Source: Melastoma dodecandrum (lineage: Eukaryota; Streptophyta; Magnoliopsida; Myrtales; Melastomataceae). From it: a stretch of 64,000 nucleotides of DNA. The position numbers were made by a program, and so were the translations under genes. The notes under the pieces are model-generated. The model was not told the DNA's origin. It saw nothing but the letters and a program-made list of their open reading frames with translations, and ran no database searches. The stretch lies in contig JARUPY010000539.1 of NCBI GenBank assembly GCA_029817715.1, positions 1,215,501 through 1,279,500 on the forward strand, written 5' to 3'. This document shows, piece after piece, positions 48,096 to 61,290 of the stretch (its first letter is position 1; each line of letters starts with the position of its first letter).

Positions 48096-51000
48096 AGAGA
48101 AGAAGCTGTATAGCTAACTCATGAACGGACGAGACTAGATAAAACCCATCCCCCTCTTCTCTCCGTTTCTGTAGATCTAGATAAAATGAAGATCCAACGA
48201 CGAGGCGTAGCTTTGTATATCTTACTAGTATTTCAGGTTGACTCGACGAGGAGCTCTTTGATTTCAGGATTTTGATATTGATGTTGTTTTAAATCGTATT
48301 ATGGACATATATTCCTTTTTATGTAATAATGGGATTTAATATATAGGAGTTTTGTTCTATAACAATATGCTATAGCAAGCAAAATAATATGTCAGATTAG
48401 GATTTCAAGTTTAGAAATGTCTTGACTATGGCAAAAAAATCGACAGACATTCCTGAGGCTAACTGGGGAGCAATAAGAAGCGTGATCATCGGAAAGAAAA
48501 AAGAATTTGATCTAATATATATAGCTTAGCGAGCTACTTACTTTATAGCCACTGAGCTTATATGCTGGGTTCGGCATACGCGTCGGTCCGACATTCTAAC
48601 AACTAAAAGGGTGGGGGAAAGGAGGACGACCCACCCAGAGAAGGAGAAGCCTGGGGACGATGTTCAACACACCAAACCCACTAATCTCGACCTTCCCATC
48701 ATCAATCGTATGGATTATAGTCTTCTGATCGATCATATTCCTAGGGAATAATAATGAATTGAGTCAGATCATGAGGCCCTTGTTCTTTCTCTATCATCAA
48801 AATTGGGCCTTGATAAACTCCCTCGGCCCAATTCATTACTTGGGCCTTCATATTGGGCTAATATCAGTCTAAATTCTAATCCTATCCCGCAACATGTTAA
48901 TATACAAATTTAGAAAATTAAAAATTACGAATATCTTTTTATTTTCAAGAGTTAAAATTGAATTTGAAAAAAGGCACTGACGGACGACAAAGAGATGACA
49001 GATAGAGAGGAGCCAGCCACCAATCGATTTCATGGGGGGTGGGGGAGATTAATAGATAATTATCATCCAAACGACAATGAAATTCACTTTCTCGTTAACC
49101 TCGGAAAGGAAAGCCTTTGTTCACGAAACATGTGTTCAAATGGGAGGTTTGCTTGGCTACTCTACAATCTATATCTCCTATCATCATCACTATCATCAAT
49201 CAACCATCAAATTACATTTTTATTTATTCATTTCATCTAACCTTTCATGCATGGCACACCTTTAGGAGTGTCCGATGAACCCCTTTTACGTAGGTAGGTC
49301 GAGACCATCATTCTACTAGACGTTACACTGTTTTTCTAGCACGTCATAATAGCCCTGAAGGAAACATCAACAATTCAATATCACAAGTAAGAATTACTAT
49401 TCCCCTCCCCCACCAACAATTTTTAATACATACCCACTTTATAAGATGCACGCATGTCGTTGTCCTTTAATAAGAATAAGAATAATATTTCACTAGCAAA
49501 GTTAATTGAGAAAAGACAAGGTTAAAAAAACAAAAAAAAAAAAGGAAAGGGAGAGTGAGTTTGATGATAACAACGCTTTTTAGGACAAAACAGTCGGTTG
49601 ATTAGGAGGGTCACAAAAAGTTTAGGAATGAATCCGCCCATCCTGCCAGAAAACGCCATTTGTCCCTCGAAAAAATAACCAATAATTTAAGAGAAGCACT
49701 TGGCAAGTTCTCTAACCAAATTCCTATTCCTAGAGCCCCATTAAAATTTTCCATCTCCTTTTCAAACACATCAAATTCCAAATTAAAAAAAAAAAATTGG
49801 GGATTTTTAATTAGACAATGGGGTTATATTGGGAATGCCAAGAGCCTTTGTTTTCATTTGGGTGGTCAGTTTTTCCGCACATTTTGTTTTGTCCCCAATT
49901 TTTTTTCCCTTTATAGTTTAAAATAATGTAAAGAGTGGCCAACAGCCAAACCCATAGATAATGGTCCCGAATTCATATTAAAAAAATATATTTACATGGT
50001 GCATTCGCATCATTGGGAAATTAGCTCATCATCATCATCATCATCATCATCCGACAATCAGTGAATTTTTTTAGGGGAGATGATTAAATTAAACTAAAAT
50101 AGTACGTCCCCTTAATGATGGAGGGCTTCTTCTTTATATTTCTTTTTAAATCTTATTTTATTTTTTTTTGGGTTCTCACAACTATGCGAGATAAAATGCA
50201 AGTACAACATGTAATAATTATTGGAATCATTTGGGATATTAAATAAAAAAAAGAGGTTTCCGAATTTGTATATTTTTAATATTAAGTAGTAGTAGTAGTA
50301 ATAGTAATTGGAGTGCTGTCATTTTCTAACAAAAAAACACCAAAAAAAAAAAAAGAGTGGGAGTGCGATTAAAAAGGTAGGCCCTTTTGTTGTGAGATGA
50401 CGGCTTATTAAATGTTTTCATTCCCTTAATTAATGCTAACTTTTTTCAACAACGACTACTAAGAAGAGGATCGACCATCCCTCCCCCTCTTTGCCTACCT
50501 TTTGCGAATGCGCTCATGACAAGATTAAGGCGTCGTAATCGCGGCAGCAGCGACGACGCGTCGGGATTCGATAAAGAAACGCCGTATCGAGCTTCTTAAA
50601 ACGAAAGAACCTGCATGGAGAAATCACCGTCTTCGCGGAGATTTCGGAATTTCTGCAGTAGTTCTCGAGTAGGGCTTGTTTGTATCTTCTGGGCTGTTGT
50701 TGCAGTCAATCATTAATCAGGTGTTATAATAATAAAGTCATCATTAACTTTTTTTTTTTTGGTTGTTGATGGTGGTGTACTTACATCACCTTGCAAGAAA
50801 AAGAAGGGCACTTATTACAGTTGCACTAGTTTCTTAAAAAAGGAAAGTATGGAGAATTCATTGCATATATTACACACACTACATGTGCCAAGCCAATCAC
50901 AATATCCGGGCCATGATTAAGAGTACTACTGAGACAAGAGTAATGAATTTAGAGAGAATCTTGTTTGTGTTCTTTGAAAAAAATTAGAAAAAGAAAGCTT

Positions 51001-51469
51001 TTGGATTGGCAATAATTTTAGGAAATGGAGGGAGGGGTGGGGGGGGGGGGGGGGGGTATTTGAGAATGACAATGTAGGCCACAAGGGAGACCTAAAAGTA
51101 GCAGCAAAACCACATACATCACGGACAACAAACTCTCTCCTCAGTTGTTATTACAAGACCAACAACTTTTTTGGCAAAAGTCAGGAATGTCTGTCTCTTT
51201 GGCTGCTGCTGCTGCTGCTGAGTATTCCAAAGTGAACAGGATCAAGAGAGAACAGTGAGTGACTTCCCTTCGTCTGTTGTTGAAGTGGATACTTACTGTT
51301 GATTGATTGATGGCTTATAAAAGGCCAAATCTCAGACTTCTTTTCTTGGCACCCAAAAGAAAAAAAAAGAAGCAAACAAGATTAAAGATACGAAAGAAAG
51401 AAGGGAAAGGGAATCCATTTTGGAAATACTTGACTAAATTAGTTGGTTGTGTGTTTGAGGTGGTGGAAA
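48096..51469. other. Gene-poor intergenic region
   Basis: About 3.4 kb without a recognisable gene. It has a GGCCCA cluster at about 48777-48860 (four GGCC/GCCCA words), AT-rich DNA, an ATC microsatellite, and an 18-base G run at 51039-51056. The last 300 bp are the probable promoter and leader of the LBD gene. Confidence 0.45.
50026..50051. repeat. (ATC)n microsatellite
   Basis: About eight tandem TCA/ATC units occupy 50026-50051. Confidence 0.9.
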
Positions 51470-52282
51470 ATGACAGGGTCGGGGTCTTCATGTGGAGCGT
51501 GCAAGTTCCTAAGGAGGAAGTGCACCTGCGACTGTGTTTTCGCGCCTTACTTCTCTTACGACCAGGCTTCCGCCCATTTCGCGGCCGTTCACAAGGTCTT
51601 CGGGGCGAGTAACGTCTCGAAGCTTCTGTCGCACTTGCCCGTGCAGGCAAGGAGTGATGCCGCCGTCACCATCTCTTACGAGGCCCTGGCCAGGATGAGG
51701 GATCCCGTCTACGGCTGCGTGGCTCATATTTTCGCGCTCCAAGAACAGGTTTTTATTTCCTTTTATCCATTCGCTTCCCTTCCGATTAAGACCCCAGGGG
51801 AATTGGTTCCGTCGGGGGATGTTGTGGTTCTTTTGTTGATGTGTTTATGGGTGTCGAGCGTGCAGGTGGCTAACCTGCAGGAGGAGATCGAGATTCTTGG
51901 AACCCAGATGGCCAACCTTGGAGTTGGGTTCCAAAGTGGCAGGGCTGATCAATTCCATGACAATATCACCTCCACCTTCTGCGAAATCCCGGTTCACTTT
52001 ACAGAAACTAATAACCACGGCGATAAGAGCCATCTTTTCTGTCAGAACCATCAGGAAGATCATCTTCATCAACTCGCGGCAACCAACGCGATGCTGATTA
52101 ATGCAGAGTTCCATGGCATGTGTGCATGGGGAGGAGCAAAGGATCCGGATCCGGATCAGGACCAGGACCACAACCTGTCCAGTGAAGACGACCCGAATCT
52201 AATGGACAAGATTTTTGACGTGACCGAACCCGGGACATGCATGCCTTCCTATCCTTGGATTGCGAACAACGTGTGCGACTAG
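51470..52282 (+). CDS. LOB-domain (LBD) transcription factor, class I
   Basis: Two exons (51470-51748, 51866-52282) give 231 residues. The LOB domain begins at residue 7: zinc-finger-like C-x2-C-x6-C-x3-C ([15 protein letters not shown]), then the GAS block [18 protein letters not shown] and the coiled-coil-like zipper of spaced leucines ([19 protein letters not shown]). It resembles the LBD16/18/29/33 group, which acts in auxin-driven lateral root and xylem programmes; the exact paralog is inferred weakly. The C-terminus is acidic ([17 protein letters not shown]), consistent with activation. The start was taken at [11 protein letters not shown]. The 117-bp intron is a multiple of three with no stop, so its retention would add 39 residues. 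Confidence 0.92.
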   Translation: MTGSGSSCGACKFLRRKCTCDCVFAPYFSYDQASAHFAAVHKVFGASNVSKLLSHLPVQARSDAAVTISYEALARMRDPVYGCVAHIFALQEQVFISFYPFASLPIKTPGELVPSGDVVVLLLMCLWVSSVQVANLQEEIEILGTQMANLGVGFQSGRADQFHDNITSTFCEIPVHFTETNNHGDKSHLFCQNHQEDHLHQLAATNAMLINAEFHGMCAWGGAKDPDPDQDQDHNLSSEDDPNLMDKIFDVTEPGTCMPSYPWIANNVCD

Positions 52283-53317
52283 ATTAATCAGTGTTTTAGG
52301 ATTAGAGACTGTGTTCTAGGATTGACTTGTAAGTGATGGGGGCAGATGCGCGCACATGGCCCCCTGCTTCTCCATGAACGACGGGGAGGAGCAAGTTTTG
52401 TTGTGAGAGTAAGAGGATGTCATGCCAATTTTGTTTCTCTGGGGTGGGCTTTTGTACAAAGAGAACTGAAACAGTACAAGGTTTGCGTCCCAGGTCGGGA
52501 TTCCGATTCGGAAAAAAAGACTAAATCCGCAGAAGTAGTCGCCAGCTAAACAACCAGAAGTTGCGCATCATCACGAATGCAGTCCTTAAAGCCAGAGATG
52601 AGAAAAAGGAGCAAAACCTCAGCATCACGTAAAAGATATATGGCTCTTTGTATATAACTTTCAGAATCCTTTCGTGCAATCTGATTCCAACGGATGAAAA
52701 GTTATCAACTAAACTACAGAGAGATGGCTCTGCCACGACTATCAAAGACCACTTATTCATCGAGATGAAGGCCAGAGAAGATTCGCGCCTTTGAATTCCT
52801 TGCATGAAGCAGTCGAGTGCTCAGACAACTGCAGAGGACGCCACGGTTAGGTCATAGTTAGAGCAACAGCATATACGTCTTCGACTAAAGTCCCATCAGA
52901 AGAGAGACTAGAACCACCTCAAAAACACCAATCTCTGGCATTCTGGAACATCCGCAACCACGAGCTATAGGTCCTTTCTTGTCGACATCCCAGTGTTTTA
53001 GGATACCACGGGAACTGCCACACTCTGGGTGAGGCATCGTCGCTAGATGTCATCATTCATCCGGCGAACGAACAGATCGCAGCCACTCCCATGGGAGAAC
53101 CATTCACGTTGAAAGGAAGAAGGATATACTTGGGTAGTAGGCCTTCCGTCATCGTCACAATTTTGCAGGCATCAGGTTGGAATGAATAAGATTGCTTATA
53201 ATTGTATTGTAATCAATCACAATTATAAAATGAATTCTCCCCCAAAACATTATCCAATCATAAATTTTGTACCTATCAGAGCGAGCGCCTTTCATTTTGT
53301 GGCCGTGTTGTCTCTCC
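52283..53317. other. Intergenic; LBD 3' flank and lumen-protein promoter
   Basis: No coding region I can support. Open frames on both strands at 52346-52805 and near 53155 show no family signal. Confidence 0.45.
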
Positions 53318-55550
53318 ATGGCTCTGCTCCGTGCGTCCTTATGCGCTTCCACTGTCCAACAGCATAAGCCTTCTCTCAATCTCAACCGCCATGAAGCAAA
53401 TCCACGCCATTCCCGGGTGAGACCCCTCGAGGGATCGCATCTCCGTTGTGTCCCACTTTTTGTTTCTGCCGTTGTCGGGTCATTTGGTATTACTGTCTTT
53501 CTTAACTTCAGGTTCCGAATCTCGTCCCGCCTTCCAAGCCGGGTTGTTGCGAGTTGGCGGCGGCATCCGCGGCTGCTGCCCTCTTGTCTGCTTCCCTCTT
53601 GTTTGCCGACCCTGCACTCGCTTTCAAGGTGGGTTGGAGAAGAAATTATTGAATTTTTGGAAGTGGGCATTTGGATTTCCGTGTGTTAGGTATGGTAAAT
53701 GATTCGAAGCATTTTTTGGGTCGCTTGGGTTGACACTTTTGGCCGAAAGTGATGGAAAGTGGCACCGTGTTCACGAGAGTATCGAGAATGCGATTCGTTG
53801 AATCTGTGTTCGGCATGTTATTCTGTGTGGTAGTGAGCTGGTTTGAAATTGTGCCCTGAAATGGATAACCTTGCTTGTGATTGACAATGTGGGATGCGGA
53901 AGGGAGGCGGTCCTTATGGTGCTGGAGTGACAAGAGGCCAGGATCTCTCTGGCAAGGATTTTAGCGGAAAGACGCTGATCAAACAAGATTTCAAGACGGT
54001 GATGCTGCTGTATTGAAGCTGCGTTGTTTTGCAATTTTAGGGGCAATTGTTCGAAGTAGCTGAAACTGTGATGGTTTTTTTCTGCCTCAGTCCATTTTAA
54101 GACAAGCCAACTTCAAAGGTGCGAAGCTGCTTGGCGCAAGCTTCTTCGACGCAGATTTAACAGGTCTATTTGACGAAATTTAATTCTAAGTAGTAATGCT
54201 GTAGCATGATAATCGGTAGTGCGTATCACGTCTAAGATACGGCTCTTATCTTATTCTTTCAGAGCTAAATCCCCTGAGTTCTGTTAGACTCTTTCCCAAT
54301 TGCTTGAGCATCTTAATTCCCTTTTTCATGGTTAATTATGTTGACCCTACATGCAGCTCAAATATTAGAATGCTTCGATGTGTTCTTTTATAATTATCTT
54401 CACAAGGCCTCTTGAACTTAGCAGGATCACTTCTGACATCAATTTGTTTCTGCTCATGACATTAGGGGCTGACCTCTCTGATGCTGATCTCAGAGGTGCC
54501 GACTTTTCCCTGGCTAATGTTACCAAGGTGATTCTATGATGTATATTATTTAACTGTCGTCTTTCTCTTGTTGAATGTCTGGAAATTGTTGCAAAGAAAG
54601 AAAATCAATGAGAAACTTTGAATGATGTGAATGGAATTTTTTCAAAATGCGAGTTCTCCTCGTATTTCCTTCGTTTTCCACCACAAGCAAACATTGGCTT
54701 AATTCTAAAAGTTGGTATGTATCTAAAATTTGGAGAAGAAGTCCACCCTGCTACCAGTTCCCCGGGTGCAGGCATTCTCAATTGCAACCTCGAGAAATGA
54801 GTTCTGATTTTTCCATCCAATACCTCCTGGTGCATGTACACAACTCAATGTACTTGAGGACCAATTATTCCTCAAATAATCTGTATTCTCTAGATGTCCT
54901 TATTCATTCTTTAACTTTGTGATCTTCTTAGAGATCTCGGAATGGACTTACTTGTCAGCACCAAAATGGCATTAGAAATTTAGAAACCCTGTTTTGTAAG
55001 CATCATAATTCTAGATCAACAGACCATTCTGGTTCCGTGAAGATGCTAGCATTCTTCAATCCCGTACCCTAAGGGACTATTTTGTGAGTCATAATCATTT
55101 CTGCAGGCAAACCTGAGCAATGCTAACTTGGAAGGTGCACTGGCAACAGGGAACACTTCTTTCAGGGGATCAAACATAACAGGTGCAGGTATGTGGTGCC
55201 CTGTTGCTTTCCTATGTTCTTGGAATCCTTTACATGCATCCTATAATTGTGGTGGCTGAAGCTATGGATCCATCATTTCAAATTTCATGGTGTATACTAT
55301 TCAAATAGCAAGTTCAATCAGCGTTTGTTCACAGTAAGTAATTTGTGCGACCAGATTTTACTGATGTGCCGCTGAGAGATGATCAACGGGAATACCTTTG
55401 TAAGGTTGCAGATGGGTAAGAAAGTTTTAACCCCAGAAAATATGACTGTTAAGGCTTGTCTTTCTGCCCCAAGAATGTAACATCCCTTCTCTTGCCAGGG
55501 TAAACTCACAGACAGGGAATGCCACTCGGGACACGTTGCTGTGTAATTAG
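53318..55550 (+). CDS. Thylakoid lumenal 17.4 kDa-like pentapeptide-repeat protein
   Basis: Eight exons (53318-53416, 53512-53628, 53903-53998, 54091-54163, 54466-54527, 55107-55188, 55355-55415, 55499-55550) join to 213 residues. The N-terminus is a Ser/Arg-rich chloroplast transit region, followed by an Ala/Leu-rich lumen-targeting stretch ending ADPALAF, a typical processing site. The mature part carries pentapeptide repeats of the A(D/N)LXX type: GADLSDADLRGADFSLANVT and ANLSNANLEGA. It ends DVPLRDDQREYLCKVADG...CN, characteristic of this lumen protein. Its molecular role is not established. All eight junctions keep frame. Confidence 0.93.
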
Positions 55551-56284
55551 GGAATCTGTTTTTTGAGAATAACATTGAACCATGAGGGTGGCAGTAAGAG
55601 AACATGTAAACAGAGAGCTCCATCTCTTGCTTCGGTCGGGAGAAAGCGGAAACCACTTTCCCGGCAAAAACAAAGGGTTATGAGGAGCAAACTTGGGAAA
55701 GAATTTCGTTCTTCGAAAGTCATCATCTAAGTCTTGTTAGTAAAGGACTTGTAAGACACGCAGAGTACTGATTTGGTTCACTGGCAGAAAGGCCTGAACA
55801 TTTGAGTTCATCCGTGGTTTATGTGGTTCAATGATCCCTTGACAAGGATGTTAGAATAACATCCAAAGAAATCATGGGTTCAATAGTGAATATTGCCCCG
55901 AGTTGCTTTCATCCCTTCACAGGAGCTTGTCTCATGTGCGACGGACCTTTGAATTGTCCTTCCTTCTTGTATCAAATAAATTATGCTTCAGCTCTCCCTG
56001 ACTGCAATATTAAATTCACAAACCGGGGGGGTTTGATTGCTACGGGTGATGGATTCAGCTCTCCTGGGAATTGCTTAATGTGGGGACCTTTAGCCCAGAA
56101 ATTGCCAAAACTTACTACCCATTAAGAAGTTTGACTCTGACAAACTAGGAATCAAACACACTGCATGAATTCAAGGCAAATGCCAAAGCTGTACATCAAA
56201 TAGTAAAAGGAAGACTTTATTTTTGGCTCTTTGTTTGAACTTTATCTGGAAATCCTGATTCTGTTATGAATATGAACAAAAGAT
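55551..56284. other. Intergenic between lumen protein and C2H2 gene
   Basis: No supported gene. An 83-codon open frame at 55874-56125 (plus) has no recognisable features. Confidence 0.45.
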
Positions 56285-57156
56285 GTGCGCACTACAGTCT
56301 GCACACACCGTTCATTGCATCACTATATCACACCTGCCTTCAGATGCCAATCAGTACACATGGATAGAGCCAACCTGCAATTGCCCATTAGGGACAATGA
56401 TTATAGTGTTTTAGATATGAAGGTCCTGTCAGGAAGGGCCCTTGTCAGTGGTGAGACATGGGAAGAGAGGGCATTTGCAGAGGATGCGTCCGGTGAGTTT
56501 GGAGGATACCTTTGGCCACCGAGGTCGTACACTTGCAGCTATTGCAGCAGAGAATTCATGTCTGCGCAGGCATTGGGTGGTCACATGAATGTTCATCGGA
56601 GGGACAGAGCTCTTCTCAGACAACCAGAATACGCTTCGACCGAGGCAATTCATGTTCAGGAACGCGCCCCATATTTCGGTAAGTGCTTCAATCCAGCGGG
56701 TGTTATGGGAAGAAAATGCAATCAAGTCCTGAATTATTGTGACAGTCCCCAAACATTTAGTAGTATGAAAACCATTATTTGAGCCCCATGAACGATAATC
56801 AAGTCTCCTTTCCAGGATGCACCGCCGCATACTCTCAGGACGGCGTCCGTGATGGGTACTCGTTGACTACACCCCAATCCATAACCACTTCATATGGAGG
56901 TGTTCCCGACTCATCCTATGAACGAAGCTGTAATGAAGAAGCCGACCTTTCCATTACTCTGAACTCCTTCACTAATCACAGTCAACCAACTGCATTACAT
57001 TCTGGATGGGGGGAGGATTCAGACCTTCTGTCAGCACACATCAATCAGCATCATCTGGGCGGTGTGTGCTCGCCACGGGGGGCGCTGACCGGAGTAGACT
57101 TGCGACTGGTCAACGACTTGGATCTTGAGCTACGGCTTGGTCTTCATCCCAGCTAA
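56285..57156 (+). CDS. Single C2H2 zinc-finger EAR repressor (SUPERMAN/RABBIT EARS-like)
   Basis: Two exons (56285 or 56360 to 56678, 56816-57156) meet in phase. From Met at 56360 the protein has 219 residues; from 56285 it has 244. One zinc finger, [19 protein letters not shown] then MNVHRRDRA, contains the plant QALGGH core that reads DNA. The C-terminus ends with an EAR repression motif, [13 protein letters not shown]. This combination defines SUP/RBE/TAC1-type developmental repressors. Those genes often lack introns, so the 137-bp intron after QERAPYF is slightly unusual; it has good GT-AG ends and reading through it hits a stop. The target organ cannot be predicted. Confidence 0.9.
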
Positions 57157-57488
57157 GAAGAAAAAGCTTCCGTTATTCGTTCCATCTTTGTACGACCATG
57201 TCGATTGATTGATCATGGGCTCCCCAACTCAAAAGACAACCTTTTCTTCAAAAGAGATTTCAATTCTATTAGAATCATTCAATCGGCTTACGTATTCGTC
57301 TCAACTTCCAACAGATGGGGATTTATGAAAATTATCATTGCGACCCCGTGTAACTAATTTCCTGACAACCTTAAACAAACGACAAGAAGGGATAGGCCCA
57401 GAAAGTGTTGTCATCACTAGGAACGATGGCGGACGGCAGCGCCGGCGTGAAATCGCGACGAACCCTCGACAACACCACGGCCCTGGTG

Positions 57489-60400
57489 TTAGAATATTGC
57501 ATTCCGTATTTTAAATACCAACCAAATCAAATACCAAAGTTTCAAAATTTTATCCTCCAAATGCCGAACTGAACTCCAAACATCCAAATACCAAAATACC
57601 GAAATTTATTTCGATATTTCGGTTTGGTATTTGGATCTTCCAAAGTTTTATTAGGCCGAATAAATAGCACAAAATTCATTTTTAAAAATTCAAGCCCATA
57701 AATTTCAAAACCCATAAAAGCCCATAAATTCACACGAACTAAAAATTCAAGCCCATAAAAACTCATAAAATCCACATAAACTATAAATCCACAAAGTTAA
57801 GAAGTCCTTTCGATCTTCATTCTTGAACCGCAATAGGTTGAAACAAGCAATCTCATTCCAATGTAAGTGTGGACAATCATATCATTAATGAGATAAGAGT
57901 ATTAATAGTATACGAACATTAAGCTTTAAATATTTATAAAGAATACTATGAAATTAAACATTACTACTTTCAAATGATTCTTGCTCAAAAGGATCTTCGT
58001 CGACTTTAACTTCACTTGATTTCCCTTGACGAATCCAATCTTGAGTGCACATAATTGACTCAATACTCTTATGGCCCACAGAACTCCTAAACGCATCAAT
58101 CACTCGTCCATCTAACACATATTGAATAAATATTAGTATATAAAGTAAATAATAGAATGAACTCGACAAATGATTTAAGAAGATGTCAAAAAGTTACTTG
58201 TGCTAAATGCGGATTCAGAAGCAACCGTGGAGAAAGGAATGGCTAAAATATCACGAGCCATTTGAGCAAGAATGAGAAATCTAATAGCATTGACTTTCCA
58301 ATACATCAAAATATCAAACTTCGTACTAGTAACTTCCGTATCTTCTCCCAAATATCTATCCAACTCTGATCTATTACATTTTTCTCCACCATTCTTCCTC
58401 TTCAATCTCTCCAATCTTTGCAACAATCTCATATCACTATCCATTGTAGTTGCCTTTGATGATTGACCCTTATCCACACCATCACCATCACTCCCATCAT
58501 TAGTCACCGCATCTTCACCATTCTCCGCAATCCATTTCTTTTTGTACTTAGCAAACAATTCATAAAGTGTCTTCTTCACTTGAGAAATCATAACATCTGC
58601 CTTGTCATGATATATGTCATTCAAACACAACTTAACATAATCAAACTTCTGATGAGGATCAAAGATAATTGCGATGAAAATCAACTTATTTATTTTTTTC
58701 ACATCACCCCAATACTTATTATACTTATCTCTCAAGTTCTTTGCCAAAGTAACCAAGTTCTGATCGGGAGATTCTTGCCATTCCTGCAATGCCTCATCAA
58801 GATTTGCTAGCTCATGAAAGAAAACATTCGAAGTAACAAACTTCGAACCAGAGGCTTTCAAAGTAAGCTCATAAAAGTGCTTAAGATGTATGACAAGTAC
58901 TTTAACAATTCCCAAATCAAATGAGCTCGATATCATGCATATCCCATTTTCATCTTCAAGATCTTTTCTAAAATTTGTGTTTTCATCATCATATCTCTCA
59001 AAGGCCCTCTCAAACTTTATTGCGGCTTCTAACATCAAATATGTTGAATTCCATCTTGTTGGTACATCCAACACCAAAAGAGATTTACTATCAATCTTCT
59101 CTGCAATGACACACTCCTTAAACATTAACAATCTTTGAGGAGATGATCTAATATAAGCAACAACTTCTCAAACTTTCTTCACCGAGTCAATCATCATATT
59201 CAATCCATCCTTCACAATCAAATTGATAATATGCGCAACACATCTCATATGAAGGAACTCGCATCTCATCACACTCTCTTCTTTATTGCAATACTTTTCT
59301 TTCAAAAAACGAATGGCAACATCATTTGAACTAGCATTGTCAACAGTGATTGGTCAAAATCTTTTCTAAACTCCAATCACGCAAGCATCTATCAATATCA
59401 ACCCAATATCCTTCCCCTTGTGTGATGTAACTGGAATAGAACTCAATATTTGTTTCTGTAAATCCCAATTCTCATCAATGTAGTGAGCAGTTAAACACAT
59501 ATAATTGACTTTCTGAATAGAAGTCCAAGTATCGGTAGTCAAACTAACTCTTTGACGTGAGTTCTTAAAATACTCTTTCAACTTCTTCTTTTCAAGAAAA
59601 AACATGTCATGCACATCCCGTTGTATTGTCCACCTTGAAGGAACTTTAAATTTAGGACATACAACAGACATGAAATGAATGAATTCAGGCCTAGAAACAA
59701 ACTTGAAAGGAAGCTCGGCAGATATCACCAAGTGCACCAAAGATTTCCTAATAGTTTCATGATCGCACCTAAGGACAGACAAGTCTTTCAGATTGTTAGA
59801 ATCACCTCCAGGTTTAAATCTAAGGATTGTCTGTGTTGAATTGGTTGACGTGATCATTTCCTTACACGTCGCATTGTGACTATTTAGCGAAGAAGTCCCA
59901 TTTCTCTTAGTAAATCAGCTCTCACTTCTGCTCCACATGCCTTACACCGTGCCAACATTATACCATTAGAACTTTCAAATCTCTCGTAATCTATCCACAA
60001 AGTCGATCTCAGAGGTATTGGTTTCCTCTTTCTCCCAGCAGAAGTGGCAGATGTGGATATCGAAGCTGACTGAGTGGATATCAAAGCTGACTGACTAGAT
60101 TGGTTTAACACGAAATCATTCATCTCTATATAAACAAAGAAATTTTTTAAAATTTTTATATAAGTAAAAAAGTAAAATAAAAGAAAGAATAGCTACACAC
60201 TTACTTGAGCCGAGGTAATCAACACTTGGATAATATTTGGCAGTTGGTACTATAAGTCATATTCTTCAAGAGGTGAAAAAACGGCTATCAAATTTCATTC
60301 ACGTGCCTTCCTTAGTACTTCTGCACATGAAACGACCACAAAATATGATTGGTAAAGCACATGGTCTAGCAAAGCCTAACGAAGAGAGACAAAAAAAAAA

Positions 60401-61290
60401 GAAAAAGATCACCAGCCCAACTAACAAAGAAGAAACAAAAAGGAAAAAGACATGCCCAATCATCAAAACAAAAACCAATTAAAAGAAAATTCAGGAACCA
60501 ACAGATAAGGGAGGGAAGCTCAAAACCTTCCACCATGAACAGAGGTGGTCAACCCAACAACCGACCCCCCTCACCCCTAAAACCCACGGCCAACCCAACC
60601 CCTCCTCGTCAACTCAAAGCTCCAAACTTTCTCCTCCCCCTTAACCCCTAAGACCCACGGCCAACCCAACAACCGACCAGCAAACCATCAAGAAACAAAA
60701 ATGGCGTCCTCGTCGTCACTCGCAAATTGGGTCGATTACCAAAATCAAAAAGAACGACGGGAAGTCGGGAACCCCTCTTCGCCCCGTGTAAAAGCATCAA
60801 GCAAGCGGTTACCAACTGGGTTTGACGGCGGCGGAGATTCAGAGTCGGGGACTGGCGAAGGTCGCGTCACTTGGGTCGAGCCGGGTGGGAAGCTGGCGAG
60901 CCAAGAAAAAGGAGGACGGATACGACGACCTGCGTGTGAGATGAGGTGGAAATCGACCTGACGAGGGAAGACGACGACCTGCGTGTGGCACGAAGAGTGG
61001 AGGAAAGCAGCCCTAGGGTTCCTGTTCCTGGCGAATGGGATGGACCGGGCTCCAAGGAATTCCTGGCTGTAAAAGGAAAGCAAATGGGCCAATATTTCAA
61101 ATAAGACTTAAGCCCAAAACATTTCGGTAGTACCGAAAATACCGAATTTTTTTATAGACATACTGAATACCGAACCGAAAACCGAATTTAATTGAAATAT
61201 AATACCGAATACCGAATACCGAATTCCAAATACCGAAATATCAAAAAATCGGTTCGGTATATGGAATTCCAAAGTTTTTGATCACCCTTA
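57489..61290 (-). mobile_element. hAT-family DNA transposon, degenerate
   Basis: About 3.8 kb inserted after the SDR codon GTG at 57486-57488. The right end reads ...AAAGTTTTTGATCACCCTTA at 61271-61290, hAT-like when read inward (TAAGGGTGATC). Both sub-ends are full of ACCGAAATACC-type words, including a palindrome at about 57584-57633 and a close direct match between 57619-57649 and 61250-61279. The left terminus and target-site duplication are not clear, so the left end may be deleted. The transposase relic lies inside. The 60130-61110 part is non-coding leader, with one 86-codon open frame starting MASSSSLANW that I cannot assign. Confidence 0.82.
57954..60123 (-). pseudogene. hAT transposase (RICESLEEPER/Ac-like), inactivated
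   Basis: From the N-terminus: a BED-type finger (SSNGIMLARCKACGAEV, then shifted GTSSLNSHNATC), the middle domain SLTTDTWTSIQKVNYMCLTA and HYIDENWDLQKQIL, then LDVPTRWNSTYLML, and the dimerisation tail DILAIPFSTVASESAFST joined over an intron (58112-58197) to GRVIDAFRSSVG and CTQDWIR. Breaks: a one-base frame change near 59897 inside the finger, in-frame TAG and TGA near 59368 and 59356 just before VDNASSND, and TGA near 59169 before EVVAYIRSS. The catalytic core outline remains but the gene cannot make a full protein. Confidence 0.88.

Noticed and set aside
52521..52805. 94-codon minus-strand open frame downstream of LBD
   Set aside because: No motifs, and it sits in the 3' flank of the LBD gene.
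60701..60961. 86-codon open frame inside the hAT element, starting MASSSSLANW
   Set aside because: Possible captured host exon, but I recognise no family and an antisense frame is equally open.
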